From NCBI GenBank assembly GCA_027489335.1, contig JAIXZX010000004.1, positions 124,001 to 188,000 of the forward strand: a stretch of DNA of 64,000 nucleotides. The letters run 5' to 3'. Under the pieces are notes generated by a model. It was not told where the DNA came from. It ran no database searches and saw only the letters and a program-made list of their open reading frames with translations. Source of the stretch: Caulobacteraceae bacterium (GTDB lineage: Bacteria > Pseudomonadota > Alphaproteobacteria > Caulobacterales > Caulobacteraceae). Shown in pieces: positions 12,567-21,616 of this stretch (its first letter is position 1; every line of letters begins with the position of its first letter). The translations under genes and the position numbers were made by a program.

Positions 12567-13167
12567 ATTCGTTCCAGCCTGCGAACCGCGGCGTTTTCGG
12601 CAGATAGGCCTTCTCGATCGACCCCAGACGAAACCCGGCCGCCGCCAGGGTCGCGCTCACTGGCCGGTTCAGATGGCATCCGCCGGCCAGCCGGCTCCAC
12701 AGGGGATCGAGCCGTCTCTGCCAGCGGGCGACCTCCGGTTCGGGTGAGAGACCATGTTCGCAGAACAGAAACTGCCCCCCAGGGCGCAGCACACGCCGCG
12801 CTTCCGCCAACGCCTTGGCGGGCTCGCTCACCGAGCAGAGGGTGAAGGTGCAGACGACGCTGTCAAAGCTGCGGTCCGCAAAGGGCAGCGCCTCGGCCGC
12901 GCCGGCTTCCACCGAGACCTTGAGGTCTGGAGCGCGAGGCGCCGAAAGGGCGATCGCGCGCAATTCAGCCGAAGGATCGATGCCGGTAACCTGGGTGACC
13001 TTGGCCGGGTCATAGAAGGCGAGGTTCAGGCCGCCGCCGACGCCGAGTTCCAGCACTTCGCCCCTGGCCTGCGGCACGACCCGGGCGCGCTGCCGCATGA
13101 TGCCCGGCGATCCGCAGGCGCAGGTCAGCAGGCCTGGAAGAATGCGTCTCTCATAGAAGCTGGCCAT
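12544..13167 (-). CDS. Class I SAM-dependent methyltransferase (Methyltransf_11)
   Basis: A 207-residue soluble methyltransferase. Motif I (VLELGVGGGLN) binds the SAM methionine end, followed by the acidic strand end GIDPS and the post-motif segment FDSVVCTFTLCSV. RVLRPGGQFLFCEHG is the usual motif III region of UbiE/COQ5-like enzymes. The start MASFYERRILPGLL is preferred over one ten codons earlier because close relatives begin at this helix and GGGGG lies just upstream. It is convergent with the DUF4168 gene. The substrate is unknown; membrane lipid or quinone-like targets are only a guess. Confidence 0.78.
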   Translation of the reverse strand: MASFYERRILPGLLTCACGSPGIMRQRARVVPQARGEVLELGVGGGLNLAFYDPAKVTQVTGIDPSAELRAIALSAPRAPDLKVSVEAGAAEALPFADRSFDSVVCTFTLCSVSEPAKALAEARRVLRPGGQFLFCEHGLSPEPEVARWQRRLDPLWSRLAGGCHLNRPVSATLAAAGFRLGSIEKAYLPKTPRFAGWNEWGAAQPG

Positions 13168-13243
13168 CACGCCCCCAAGCTCAGTTGAGGGGATCATCGC
13201 CTGAGCCGGCGGCTGAGGCCAGACCGCAGCGCTTCGGGCGTCT

Positions 13244-14362
13244 TCAGGCCGCCTTGGCGTCGCCTGGGTTCAACGCCTGCTGAAGGGCGCGCAGCAGGTT
13301 TTCCGGCTTCATGGGCTTTTCCACCACCCCGATCATGCCGGCCGCGATATAGCCCGCCGCGTCCTCAGGGTCTGCATTGGCCGTCAGGGCGATGATCGGG
13401 GTCTGACCGGCGGGTCCCGAAAGCGCGCGAATGGCGCGGGTGGCTGCGACGCCGTCCATCCGCGGCATCTTGATGTCCATCAGGATCAGATCGAAACGGC
13501 CAGACCGTGCGAGCTCCACCGCTTCCACCCCGTCGACAGCGGTCTCGGCGGTGCAGTCGAACATCTCGCAAAGCGTCTCGGCCACCATGCGGTTGGTGGC
13601 GTTGTCATCGACGATGAGAACGTGCGCGGCCCGGTCAGCGGCGGCCTCGGCGGGCGCGGCGACGACATCCGGCGCACAGGGGACCGTCAGGGTGAAGACC
13701 ACCGTCTCCCCGCCGCCGGCGTTCAGTTCAGTGCGGCCCTGGCCCTCAAAGGCCTGCAGGATCCGCTGGCCCAGAGCTGCGCTCAGGGCGGTCTCCAGGC
13801 CAAAGCGTGCGGTGATCTCTTCGATGCTGCCCGAGAGGCTGCCGTCAGTGACGTCGCCGGCGCCGCGAATCCGCCCCACGAGCCGCAGGGTTTCAGACGG
13901 GGACGGGATGACCTCAAGGGAGGCTTCCACCGCCCCGCGACGGACCCCTGAGACAGCCTGGCCGATAAACCCGTCAAAAATCTGATGCAGTCGGTGGGCG
14001 TCCACCAGGGCGGCGGCTGCGGGATCGCCCTCATAGGCCACCAGAAGGGTGACGCCGCTCTCCCGGGCCCGGCTGATCCAGCGCTCTTGGACCTCATCCA
14101 TCAGTTCGCGGAGGGGGTGGGGCGCGGGATTGAGAGGTAGCTGCTCGGCGGCGGCGGCCTTCAGGTCGTGGGCCGTGGCCAGGAGCCGCGAGACGGTGCT
14201 GGCCGCCTCGCCGATACCTTCGACGCAGGCGGACGCATCGGCGGAGAGGTGCTGTCGGCCCAGCCGATCGGCCAGGGCCCGCACGCCCTCGACCTGGATG
14301 CGGATTTCCTCCGTGACTTGGTCGAAGAAGAACTCGGACGGAGACATGTATGGGGGCACCAT
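13244..14362 (-). CDS. Receiver-domain protein with degenerate histidine-kinase-like module
   Basis: A 372-residue soluble protein. The start at 14362 follows GGTGGAAG; a further in-frame ATG lies five codons on. The C-terminal receiver (about 250-368) is intact: IVDDN acidic pair, phospho-acceptor Asp296 in LMDIKMPRMDG, and the conserved Lys in VVEKPMKP. The N-terminal part looks like a helical dimerisation bundle plus a GHKL ATPase fold but lacks catalytic signatures. No H-E-x-x-T-P box is visible, the N-box region reads RLHQIFDGFIGQAV without the asparagines, and the G1 position reads RGAGDVTDG. It is therefore probably a phosphorylated scaffold or pseudo-kinase. Confidence 0.75.
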   Translation of the reverse strand: MVPPYMSPSEFFFDQVTEEIRIQVEGVRALADRLGRQHLSADASACVEGIGEAASTVSRLLATAHDLKAAAAEQLPLNPAPHPLRELMDEVQERWISRARESGVTLLVAYEGDPAAAALVDAHRLHQIFDGFIGQAVSGVRRGAVEASLEVIPSPSETLRLVGRIRGAGDVTDGSLSGSIEEITARFGLETALSAALGQRILQAFEGQGRTELNAGGGETVVFTLTVPCAPDVVAAPAEAAADRAAHVLIVDDNATNRMVAETLCEMFDCTAETAVDGVEAVELARSGRFDLILMDIKMPRMDGVAATRAIRALSGPAGQTPIIALTANADPEDAAGYIAAGMIGVVEKPMKPENLLRALQQALNPGDAKAA

Positions 14363-14504
14363 TTGAATCTTCCACCCAGGATGGCGGAAACCTTTTGCAG
14401 AGACGTTAAGCCTGACGGGGGCTTTGTGCGCGGGCGCCAAAACGCAGAACGGGCGGCAGGTCGCCCTGCCGCCCGTTCCAGATGTAACTGCGTCTCCGCG
14501 GGGC

Positions 14505-17036
14505 TTAGAAGCGGTACTGAAGCTCCAGGCCGAAGGTGCGGGGCTGAATCAGGCCGCGGGTGACCGCCGTGCCGGTCTGCTGCAGGAAGGCTTGGCCGCC
14601 CACCACCAGGCCCGGGTTCGGATTGGCGAAGACCGCCGTCGGATTGGTGGTGCCCGTGGAGGTGAAGCCCTCTTCTTCGAAGGCGTTCTTCACATAGCCG
14701 ATCACCGCATAGCGCTCGTCGAGGTCGCGCCAGATCAGGCGGAAGTCGGCCACCGAATAGGCGGGCACCGCGAAGGCCGGGTTGTCGAAGGGCTGATAGG
14801 TGGTCTCGTCCGTCCAGAAGGCCGTCGCCGAGGCGATCAGCGAGCCGGCGGCGAAGTCCCAGGTATAGTTGCCGTTCAGGGCGACCTTGTGCTCCGGCGA
14901 CTGGAACAGGCGCGAGCCCTCCAGGTCCTGGAACACCAGCAGGACGCCGTTCTGCACCGCCGTGCCGCCGGCCGGGCGGGCGCTCGGCAGGCGGGCGCTC
15001 GGATCGGCCGGGTCGTAGAAGCAGCAGCCCTCGGTGATCTCGGTGTTCAGATAGCCGTAGCTCACCGACACCTGCAGGTTGCGGCTCGGCTGCCAGATGG
15101 TCTCCAGCTCAAGCCCATAGGCCCGGGCGTCGACATTGATGAAGTTGTTGGCCGAGGCCGTGCCCGCCGCATTCAGCTGCTGCAGGTTCAGCTGCAGGTC
15201 CGAATAGTCGTTGTAATAGAGCGAGCCGTTGACGATCAGCTGGCGGGCGATGGTCTTCTTCATCCCCAGCTCGTAGGCGTTGACGAACTCCGCCTCACCT
15301 TCCGGGTTGGGCGCCAGGGTGCCAAGCAGGAAGCCGCCGGACTTATAGCCGCGGCTGTATTTCGCGTAGAACAGGCTGTCGTCGTCCGGAGTCCAGTCGA
15401 GGTTGACCACGCCGGTGATGGCGTCCCAGGTGTTCGACAGGGTGCGGCTGTTCTGGACGCCCGGCACGCCGGGCTGCAGGTCGGTGGAGACGTCGAAGGC
15501 GAAGCGGCCGCCCAGCACCGGGCCGAACGGACCGGCCGGCGAGAACAGAACCAGACGCTGGCTCTCGAAGCCGTCCTTCTCATCCTTGCTGTAACGCAGA
15601 CCCGCGGTCAGGGCGAAGGCGTCGTTGAAGGCGTAGGTGAACTGACCGAAGGCGGCCAGAGCCTTGGAGTTCAACTCCGCATAGTTGTCGGCGAAATTGC
15701 GGGTCGGGTTGGCCGGCGCAAGGATGCAGGGGTTGGCCGGACCGCCGAAGTAGCAGGGGTTGGCCATCTGCGACTGCTGGGGATTTCCCAGCTGGATGCG
15801 CTGGCTGTAGTCCTCCTCGTACTGGTAGACCCCGAGGATCCAGTTGAGCGGCCCGTCCGAATTGGAGGTCAGGTTCAGCTCGTTGGAATAGTACTTCTTC
15901 GTCTCATAGAAGTCGGTGGTGTAGTCGACGAAGATGCCGGGCACGCCAGCCACGGTGATCGGCGCGGTTCGGCTGGTGCTGTCGTAGTCCCCGCCGGTTT
16001 GATAGTCGTACTGCTGGAAGCCGCCGATGTACTTCAGGTCGGCGAAGCCCAGGTCCCAGGTCACCTGACCGGTGAGGACGTGGTTGCCGCGCAGGGCGCC
16101 GTAGCCGTCGCGGTTGGTGTTCTGCACATAGGGGTCGCGGACGCCGGGATTGGCCACCGTCTCGCCGAACTGGAAGCCGGTCACCAGGCCGCCGATAGGC
16201 TGGAAGGCGCGGGTGGTGTCATAGGGGCTGACCAGATTGGACAGGCGGTCGCCGACGCCCATGCTGTCGTCCCAGTTGGAGCGGTTGTAGCGGACCCAGA
16301 CGTCCACATCTTCGCCGAGCTCGGCTTCCATCTGCGCTTCGAAATAGGTCCGCTTGATCGAGGCGCCTTCGTTGGCGCCGCCGATATTCTCGATGAAGCC
16401 CTTGCGCTGCCAGTCCTGGCTGCCACCCACTTTGAAGCGCAGGTTTTCGGCGACGGGGAGGGAGACCACGCCTTCGATGCGGGTGTAGTCATAGTTGGCG
16501 ACAGCGGCGCGGATTTCGCCGGAGAACTCATAGTCGGGACGCTTGGAAATCTGGTTGATCGCCCCGCCCATGGCGTTTCGGCCATAGAGCGTGCCCTGAG
16601 GCCCGCGAAGAATCTCGGTCCGTTCAATGAACAAGGGCGACTTGAACAGCTCCGAGGAGCTGGCCGAATAGAAGCCGTCCGAGTAGGCCGCCACGCCGGG
16701 ATCGTTGCCGATATAGAAGGTGTTGCGGCCCGAACCGCGCAGGGACACCCGGTCGGCGCCGGAATAGTTCATGCCCGGGGTGAAGTTCACGAAGTCCTGG
16801 ATATTCGTGATGCCCTGGGTGTCGCGCTGCTCCGAGGTGAAGGCCGAGACGGCGACGGGGACGTCCTGCAGGGCCTGCTCACGCTTCTCAGCGGTGATGA
16901 CCAGTTCCTGGATGGTGAAGGGCTCGGCGACGGGGGCGGCGGACTGCGCGGCGGCGGCGCCGGCGCTGGCGAGGACGGCGACCGAGGCGCTGGCCGCCAG
17001 CAGGCGACGCAGACGGTTGTGCGAGACAGACAACAT
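14505..17036 (-). CDS. TonB-dependent receptor
   Basis: An 843-residue outer-membrane active transporter powered by TonB-ExbBD. The start at 17036 has GGGAGG seven bases upstream; the frame open from 17087 adds 17 polar residues ahead of the signal peptide. The signal peptide ends near AAAAQS and a TonB-box-like segment follows (IQELVITAEK). The plug domain carries ERTEILRGPQGTLYGRNAMGGAI, and the barrel ends in the aromatic terminus LELQYRF. The sequence style is that of the broad receptor family found beside catabolic genes in sphingomonads and Caulobacterales, not a defined siderophore receptor. No TonB-linked regulator is adjacent. Confidence 0.92.
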   Translation of the reverse strand: MLSVSHNRLRRLLAASASVAVLASAGAAAAQSAAPVAEPFTIQELVITAEKREQALQDVPVAVSAFTSEQRDTQGITNIQDFVNFTPGMNYSGADRVSLRGSGRNTFYIGNDPGVAAYSDGFYSASSSELFKSPLFIERTEILRGPQGTLYGRNAMGGAINQISKRPDYEFSGEIRAAVANYDYTRIEGVVSLPVAENLRFKVGGSQDWQRKGFIENIGGANEGASIKRTYFEAQMEAELGEDVDVWVRYNRSNWDDSMGVGDRLSNLVSPYDTTRAFQPIGGLVTGFQFGETVANPGVRDPYVQNTNRDGYGALRGNHVLTGQVTWDLGFADLKYIGGFQQYDYQTGGDYDSTSRTAPITVAGVPGIFVDYTTDFYETKKYYSNELNLTSNSDGPLNWILGVYQYEEDYSQRIQLGNPQQSQMANPCYFGGPANPCILAPANPTRNFADNYAELNSKALAAFGQFTYAFNDAFALTAGLRYSKDEKDGFESQRLVLFSPAGPFGPVLGGRFAFDVSTDLQPGVPGVQNSRTLSNTWDAITGVVNLDWTPDDDSLFYAKYSRGYKSGGFLLGTLAPNPEGEAEFVNAYELGMKKTIARQLIVNGSLYYNDYSDLQLNLQQLNAAGTASANNFINVDARAYGLELETIWQPSRNLQVSVSYGYLNTEITEGCCFYDPADPSARLPSARPAGGTAVQNGVLLVFQDLEGSRLFQSPEHKVALNGNYTWDFAAGSLIASATAFWTDETTYQPFDNPAFAVPAYSVADFRLIWRDLDERYAVIGYVKNAFEEEGFTSTGTTNPTAVFANPNPGLVVGGQAFLQQTGTAVTRGLIQPRTFGLELQYRF

Positions 17037-17407
17037 AGGTCCTCCCAAGCGGCTTTCGCGCCGCTCGTTGTTTTCAATGTGTGACAATGACCGCCGGGGA
17101 GGGCGATCAGGGCCGGGAACCTCGTTCCAACCGACGTATCAGTCAAACTTATCTGCGTTCAGGCGCCAAATATGACCAAGGTTTGCGCGAGACGTGGCGG
17201 AAATACCGCGCTTTCAAACTCGGCGTATAAAACTGACCGACGTTATTCGAGCTTCCCCTTGCGCGGGAACGATTCGGACTGCCCTGCGGAGTGGCTGTAC
17301 GGCATACCGTATCTAGGAAAATGCGGGTTGAGCCGGGCTCACGACTCGCCCTGGAGCGCGGGCGGAGGCCTGATCGCGGACTTCCCCTCCGGCTCCCAGG
17401 CGCGCAT
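17037..17407. other. 371-base intergenic region between divergent receptor and queC
   Basis: It must contain the promoters of the minus-strand receptor and plus-strand queCED. The only clear structure I see is a perfect 14-bp palindrome, TACGG-CATA-CCGTA, at 17298-17311, of operator size (TetR-like repressors bind sites of this kind). I looked for a preQ1 riboswitch ahead of queC and saw no convincing hairpin plus A-rich tail. Confidence 0.4.
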
Positions 17408-18148
17408 ATGGGGGCCATGACGGACACCCATCGTGATCGGCGCGCCCTCGTGCTGTTTTCCGGGGGGCAGGACTCCTCGGTCTGCCTGGCCTGGGCGCTT
17501 GCCCGATATGACCATGTGGAGACGGTCGGCTTTGACTACGGCCAGCGACACGCCGTGGAGATGACGGCGCGCCAGGTGGTCCGTGAGGCCTTGGCCGCCC
17601 GGTTTCCAGCCTGGGCGTCGCGGTTAGGGCCCGACCACCTCATCGACCTCACAGGCTTCGGCGCGATCGCCGAGACGGCCATGACCGCTGAGCGAGCCTT
17701 TGAGGTGACCGACAAGGGCCTGCCCTCCACATTCGTCCCCGGCCGAAATCTGGTGTTCCTGACCTATGGGGCGGCTCTGGCCGATCGTCGCGGGGTCCGC
17801 GATTTGGTGGGCGGCATGTGCGAGACCGATTTTTCTGGCTACCCCGACTGCCGCAGGGACACGATCGAGGCCCTGGAGCAGGCGCTGAATCTCGGCATGG
17901 CGCAGGATTTCCGGATCCAGACGCCGCTTATGTCGCTCACAAAGGCGGAGACCTGGGCCCTGTCCAAGGCCCTGGGCGGAGAGGCCCTTGTGGAGCTGAT
18001 CTGCGAGGAGAGCCACACCTGCTATCGCGGCGAGCGCGGCGTGCGGCATGACTGGGGCCATGGCTGCGGTGACTGTCCCGCCTGCGAACTGCGGGCCAAG
18101 GGCTGGGATGGCTGGGTGGCTCAGGGGCGTCCGGAGCTTACGGCGTGA
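17408..18148 (+). CDS. queC: 7-cyano-7-deazaguanine (preQ0) synthase QueC
   Basis: A 246-residue ATP-dependent enzyme that converts 7-carboxy-7-deazaguanine to preQ0 with ammonia. The PP-loop ATP-pyrophosphatase motif is LFSGGQDSS (residues 16-24). The C-terminal zinc site is formed by cysteines in [11 protein letters not shown] and HGCGDCPAC. The start could also be the ATG nine bases later (17417). It is the first gene of queC-queE-queD. Its stop overlaps the GTG start of queE by four bases, so translation is coupled. Confidence 0.93.
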   Translation: MGAMTDTHRDRRALVLFSGGQDSSVCLAWALARYDHVETVGFDYGQRHAVEMTARQVVREALAARFPAWASRLGPDHLIDLTGFGAIAETAMTAERAFEVTDKGLPSTFVPGRNLVFLTYGAALADRRGVRDLVGGMCETDFSGYPDCRRDTIEALEQALNLGMAQDFRIQTPLMSLTKAETWALSKALGGEALVELICEESHTCYRGERGVRHDWGHGCGDCPACELRAKGWDGWVAQGRPELTA

Positions 18149-18777
18149 CCTATTCGGTCAAGGAAATCTTCCTCACCCTCCAGGGGGAGGGCGGACAGGC
18201 CGGACGCCCAGCGGTGTTCTGCCGCTTCGCCGGCTGCAACCTGTGGTCGGGCCGGGAGGTCGACCGCGCCAAGGCGGTCTGCACCTTCTGTGACACCGAT
18301 TTCGTGGGCATGGATGGCCCTGGTGGCGGCCGGTTCCCTGACGCCGAGGCGCTCGCTGACGCCATCGCCGCGGCCTGGACCGGCGGAGCCGACAACCGGC
18401 TTGTGGTCTGCACGGGGGGCGAGCCTCTGTTGCAACTGGACGCCCCGCTGATCGGCGCCCTGCATGCCCGCGGTTTCACAATCGCGGTGGAGACCAACGG
18501 CACCCTGGCTGCGCCCGCCGGCGTCGACTGGATCTGCGTCAGCCCCAAGGCGCAGGCGCCTGTGATCCAGACCTCCGGGCAGGAACTGAAGCTGGTCTTC
18601 CCGCAGGCGGGGGTCGATCCGGGGCGGTTCGCAGACCTTGATTTCGAGCGCTTCTATCTGCAGCCCATGGACGGGCCCGACCGGCTCGCCAACACCGAGG
18701 CGGCGATCGCCTATTGCCTCGCCCACCCTCAGTGGCGTTTAAGCGTGCAAACCCACAAATATCTGGGCATTCCCTGA
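18145..18777 (+). CDS. queE: 7-carboxy-7-deazaguanine synthase QueE
   Basis: A 210-residue radical-SAM enzyme converting 6-carboxy-tetrahydropterin to 7-carboxy-7-deazaguanine. The start is GTG at 18145 overlapping the queC stop. The cluster-binding cysteines are 31, 46 and 49 (C-x14-C-x2-C), the long-spaced motif typical of QueE rather than classical CX3CX2[10 protein letters not shown] is the SAM-binding glycine motif, and VSPKAQ lies in the substrate region. It stands between queC and queD, supplying the middle step of preQ0 synthesis. Confidence 0.93.
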   Translation: MTYSVKEIFLTLQGEGGQAGRPAVFCRFAGCNLWSGREVDRAKAVCTFCDTDFVGMDGPGGGRFPDAEALADAIAAAWTGGADNRLVVCTGGEPLLQLDAPLIGALHARGFTIAVETNGTLAAPAGVDWICVSPKAQAPVIQTSGQELKLVFPQAGVDPGRFADLDFERFYLQPMDGPDRLANTEAAIAYCLAHPQWRLSVQTHKYLGIP

Positions 18778-18813
18778 CGGCCGACAGGCTGGACGGACCG
18801 CCCGAGCGCGCCG

Positions 18814-19185
18814 ATGACATCGCACATTTTTGAGATCACCAAGGTGGCCACCTTCGACGCGGCCCACTACCTGCCCGACGGCCCGGCCCAGAGCCCCTAC
18901 ACTCGGCTGCATGGGCATTCCTTCCAGGTGGAGGCGACCGTGGCCGGGGCGCCTCAGCCCCCTGTGGGCTGGGTCGCCGACCTGGCCGAACTGGACGCAG
19001 CCCTGCGGGCGGTCGCCCTGGAGCTGGATCACGGCCTGCTCAATGAAAAGCCGGGCCTCGACAGCCCGACCCTTGAGAACCTCTGCCTCTATTTCGCCGA
19101 GCGCCTGAAGGGGCAGTTTCCCGGCCTGTCGAAGATCAAGGTCTCGCGGCCGACCATTGGCGAAAGCTGCGCCCTGACCCTCTAG
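18814..19185 (+). CDS. queD: 6-carboxy-5,6,7,8-tetrahydropterin synthase QueD
   Basis: A 123-residue T-fold enzyme making 6-carboxy-tetrahydropterin from dihydroneopterin triphosphate. Zinc ligands His18 (FDAAHYL), His33 and His35 (RLHGHSF) are present, as are LDHGLLN and the purine-anchoring Glu in IGESCAL. The catalytic Cys that in E. coli QueD sits four residues before HGH is replaced by Tyr29 (SPYTRLHGH). This may be a clade-specific variant rather than inactivation, since the gene sits intact in the que operon 36 bases after queE. Confidence 0.88.
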   Translation: MTSHIFEITKVATFDAAHYLPDGPAQSPYTRLHGHSFQVEATVAGAPQPPVGWVADLAELDAALRAVALELDHGLLNEKPGLDSPTLENLCLYFAERLKGQFPGLSKIKVSRPTIGESCALTL

Positions 19186-19409
19186 CGGTCGCGGCGGCGT
19201 TTGCGGTCGTCGTCATCGTCGTCGTCGCCGCCAGGGATCACTGCGCCTGCAGCCATGCCCACCCCCTTGGCGGTCGCGCCGACAGCGGCGCCTGTGACGC
19301 CGATGGCGACGCCAGCCGTCGTGCCCACGACGGCGGCGGCGAGGCAGCCGGCCTGGCTGAGCGCCAGGACCCCGATCAGGCTGAAGCGAAGAAGCTGTGG
19401 CGCAGTCAT
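19182..19409 (-). CDS. Small lipoprotein with glycine-rich core and Asp/Arg tail
   Basis: A 75-residue protein with a lipoprotein signal peptide and lipobox (SQAGC, Cys22). A Gly/Ala/Val-rich stretch resembling a glycine-zipper membrane segment follows, then a tail of seven aspartates and RKRRRDR. It overlaps the end of queD by four bases on the opposite strand. The charged tail presumably faces the periplasm. Function is unknown. The intact lipobox and basic n-region make it a credible gene. Confidence 0.65.
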   Translation of the reverse strand: MTAPQLLRFSLIGVLALSQAGCLAAAVVGTTAGVAIGVTGAAVGATAKGVGMAAGAVIPGGDDDDDDDRKRRRDR

Positions 19410-19471
19410 GGTGAATCCCCCGGGGTCAGGCCCCAGATGACGCGCAAATCATCACCAAATGGTGGCGATCC

Positions 19472-19984
19472 TCAGTCCAGCTGGTGGGAAAGCGAGACCG
19501 CCGCGTCCCCCTGGCGGCGCCAGGGACCGGCGAAGTTCGGGTCGGCCCGGCGGCGGCGGTCTGGTCCGAAATAGTCCTGTGTGCGGATATAGGGCCGGGG
19601 GTGCTCCACGATCCGGTTGAGGCGTTCCAGAACGCCGCGGGCGGTGAGCGGCTTGGCCAGGAACTCGTTGACGCCGGCGTCCCGCGCTTCAGCCACACGT
19701 CGCATGGTCGAATGCCCCGTAATCATGATCACCGGGATCATCTGATTGGGGCTGTCGGAAGAATTTCGCAGCAGGCGTACGAAGTCGATGCCGTCGAGGG
19801 GCTGCATCGACAGGTCGGTCATGACGATGTCGATGGGGTGGTTGCGCAGTTGCTGCAGGCCTTCAGCGCCATCAGCGCCCTCGTGGATATGAACGACGCC
19901 GATGGCGCGCAGGATCTCGGTCAACAGCACCCGCATGTGGTGGTTGTCATCGACGAGCAGGATCCTGAGCAGTTCGTATCGCAA
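19472..19984 (-). CDS. Single-domain response regulator with C-terminal extension
   Basis: A 170-residue CheY-like protein. The receiver (about 6-125) has VDDN, phospho-acceptor Asp57 (VMTDLSMQPLDG), the conserved Thr in MITGHS and Lys in FLAKPLT. A short extension of about 40 residues contains DYFGPDRRRRAD, a motif I recognise from a group of alphaproteobacterial CheY-like proteins. There is no DNA-binding domain, so output is by protein interaction. No kinase is adjacent. Confidence 0.82.
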   Translation of the reverse strand: MRYELLRILLVDDNHHMRVLLTEILRAIGVVHIHEGADGAEGLQQLRNHPIDIVMTDLSMQPLDGIDFVRLLRNSSDSPNQMIPVIMITGHSTMRRVAEARDAGVNEFLAKPLTARGVLERLNRIVEHPRPYIRTQDYFGPDRRRRADPNFAGPWRRQGDAAVSLSHQLD

Positions 19985-20124
19985 GGTCGGTCTTTCGCGG
20001 TCAGGTCAAAGGTCAGGCGGCGAAACCGCCGATCGCGAGGGGGCTCATTTCAGGCAAGTCCATCGCAGGGTCAATCTGAAAACCGTCGATTTTTGACCCC
20101 GACGGCAAACCCGAGTTTCAGGTT

Positions 20125-21243
20125 CTAGAGGGCCGCGCCGGGCGTGAAACGCGCCTCGCCGAGCTGGCCCCGGTGGCGAAGATAGGCGTCGGCCAGAACG
20201 CAGGCGACCATCGCCTCGACGACGGGCACAGCGCGGATGCCGACACAGGGGTCGTGGCGGCCTTTGGTGCGAAGTTCGATCTCATGGCCGGCCTCATCGA
20301 GACTGCGGCGGGGCGTCAGGATGGAGGAGGTCGGCTTGAAGGCGACCTTGGCGGTGACCGCCTGGCCCGTGGAAATTCCCCCGAGGACCCCGCCGGCCTT
20401 GTTCGACAGGAAGACAGGTTCTCCGTTGTTCCCCATCCGCATCTCGTCGGCGTTTTCTTCCCCCGACAGGGCGGCCGAGGCGAAGCCCGCCCCGATCTCA
20501 ACCCCCTTGGCGGCGTTGATCGACATCAGCGCGCCGGCCAGTTCAGCGTCCAGCTTGCCATAGATGGGCGCGCCCCATCCGGCCGGCACGCCCACGGCCT
20601 CCACCTCGACCACAGCGCCGGTCGATGAGCCGCCTTTGCGGACCTTCTCGAGGTGCGCCTCCCAGACCGGCACGGTCTCGGCGTCGGGACACCAGAAGGG
20701 ATTATTGTGGGTCTCGTCCCAGTCAAAGCGGCTGCGGTCGATTTCGTGGGGCCCGATCTGGACGACCGCGGCGCGGATCGTCACGTCGGCCAGGATTTTT
20801 CGCGCCACGGCGCCGGCCGCCACCCGGGCGGCCGTCTCCCGGGCTGAGGCGCGTCCGCCGCCCCGATAGTCGCGCACCCCATACTTGGCGAAATAGGCGT
20901 AGTCGGCGTGACCTGGCCGGAAGGCCTGGGCGATTTCCGAATAGTCGCGGCTGCGCTGGTCGGTGTTCTCAATCATCATTGAGATCGGCGTGCCGGTGGT
21001 GACCGGGCCGCCGGTGCGATCATCTTCGAAGACGCCTGAAAGGATGCGAACGGCATCCGGTTCCTGCCGCTGGGTGACAAACTTGCCCTGGCCAGGGCGG
21101 CGCTGGTCGAGCCAGACCTGAACATCTTCAGGGCGCAGGGACAGGCCCGGAGGGCAGCCGTCGATGACGCAGCCGAGCGCCGGGCCGTGGCTTTCACCCC
21201 AGGTGGTGACGCGGAAAAGATGACCGAAGGTATTGTGCGACAT
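20125..21243 (-). CDS. aroC: Chorismate synthase
   Basis: A 372-residue FMN-dependent enzyme performing the last shikimate-pathway step, EPSP to chorismate. Signatures: [19 protein letters not shown] near the N-terminus, [20 protein letters not shown] in the middle (FMN site), and [18 protein letters not shown] near the C-terminus. The start at 21243 begins at the conserved MSHNTFG; the 12 extra upstream codons are not family-like. A second aromatic pathway gene, aroG, lies 3.4 kb away but is separately transcribed. Confidence 0.95.
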   Translation of the reverse strand: MSHNTFGHLFRVTTWGESHGPALGCVIDGCPPGLSLRPEDVQVWLDQRRPGQGKFVTQRQEPDAVRILSGVFEDDRTGGPVTTGTPISMMIENTDQRSRDYSEIAQAFRPGHADYAYFAKYGVRDYRGGGRASARETAARVAAGAVARKILADVTIRAAVVQIGPHEIDRSRFDWDETHNNPFWCPDAETVPVWEAHLEKVRKGGSSTGAVVEVEAVGVPAGWGAPIYGKLDAELAGALMSINAAKGVEIGAGFASAALSGEENADEMRMGNNGEPVFLSNKAGGVLGGISTGQAVTAKVAFKPTSSILTPRRSLDEAGHEIELRTKGRHDPCVGIRAVPVVEAMVACVLADAYLRHRGQLGEARFTPGAAL

Positions 21244-21350
21244 AGCCGCGCTCTTAGCGCATTTCCACGCAGGCGCCACGTCCAGGATCGGGAACCCGCG
21301 GGGTTCAGCGGCGCTGTTAGGGCATGAAAACGCTACAGGAGTTCAAGCCC

Positions 21351-21614
21351 ATGCGCCTCGTCGTCATCTCCCTCGCCGCGCTCATGCTGCCCGCCACCGC
21401 CAGCTTCGCTGATGCGCCGCCCTCGGGCCAGGAACGCGCGCGGGTCATGGCCGCCCTGGCCGCCGTGGGTTGCAGCGATCCGCGGGAGATCGAGCGTGAG
21501 GAGGATGACGGGGTGATCGAGGGCTATGAGGTCGAGGACGCCAAGTGTGCGGACGGCGTCTATGACTTCGACCTGGACGTGAACTTCAACATCACCGATC
21601 GCGACCGCGACTAG
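21351..21614 (+). CDS. Small exported PepSY-like protein
   Basis: An 87-residue secreted protein. The start at 21351 is favoured by AGGAG about ten bases upstream and gives a signal peptide ending SFADA; an ATG nine codons earlier is possible. The mature part (ARVMAALAAVGCSDPREIEREEDDGVIEGYEVEDAKCADGVYDFDLD) has the acidic pattern of a small PepSY-type domain, with two cysteines that could bond. It ends in an Asp/Arg-rich tail. It is convergent with the J-domain gene. Confidence 0.6.
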   Translation: MRLVVISLAALMLPATASFADAPPSGQERARVMAALAAVGCSDPREIEREEDDGVIEGYEVEDAKCADGVYDFDLDVNFNITDRDRD

Positions 21615-21616
21615 CG

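Noticed and set aside
14424..17084. 886-codon plus-strand frame opposite the TonB-dependent receptor
   Set aside because: It is a GC-rich antisense shadow with Gly/Arg/His-biased, repetitive composition and no domain. The minus-strand receptor is unambiguous.
17037..17407. preQ1 riboswitch upstream of queC
   Set aside because: No short GC hairpin followed by the A-rich pseudoknot tail could be found. The queCED products lie on the biosynthetic side, but regulation is not visible.
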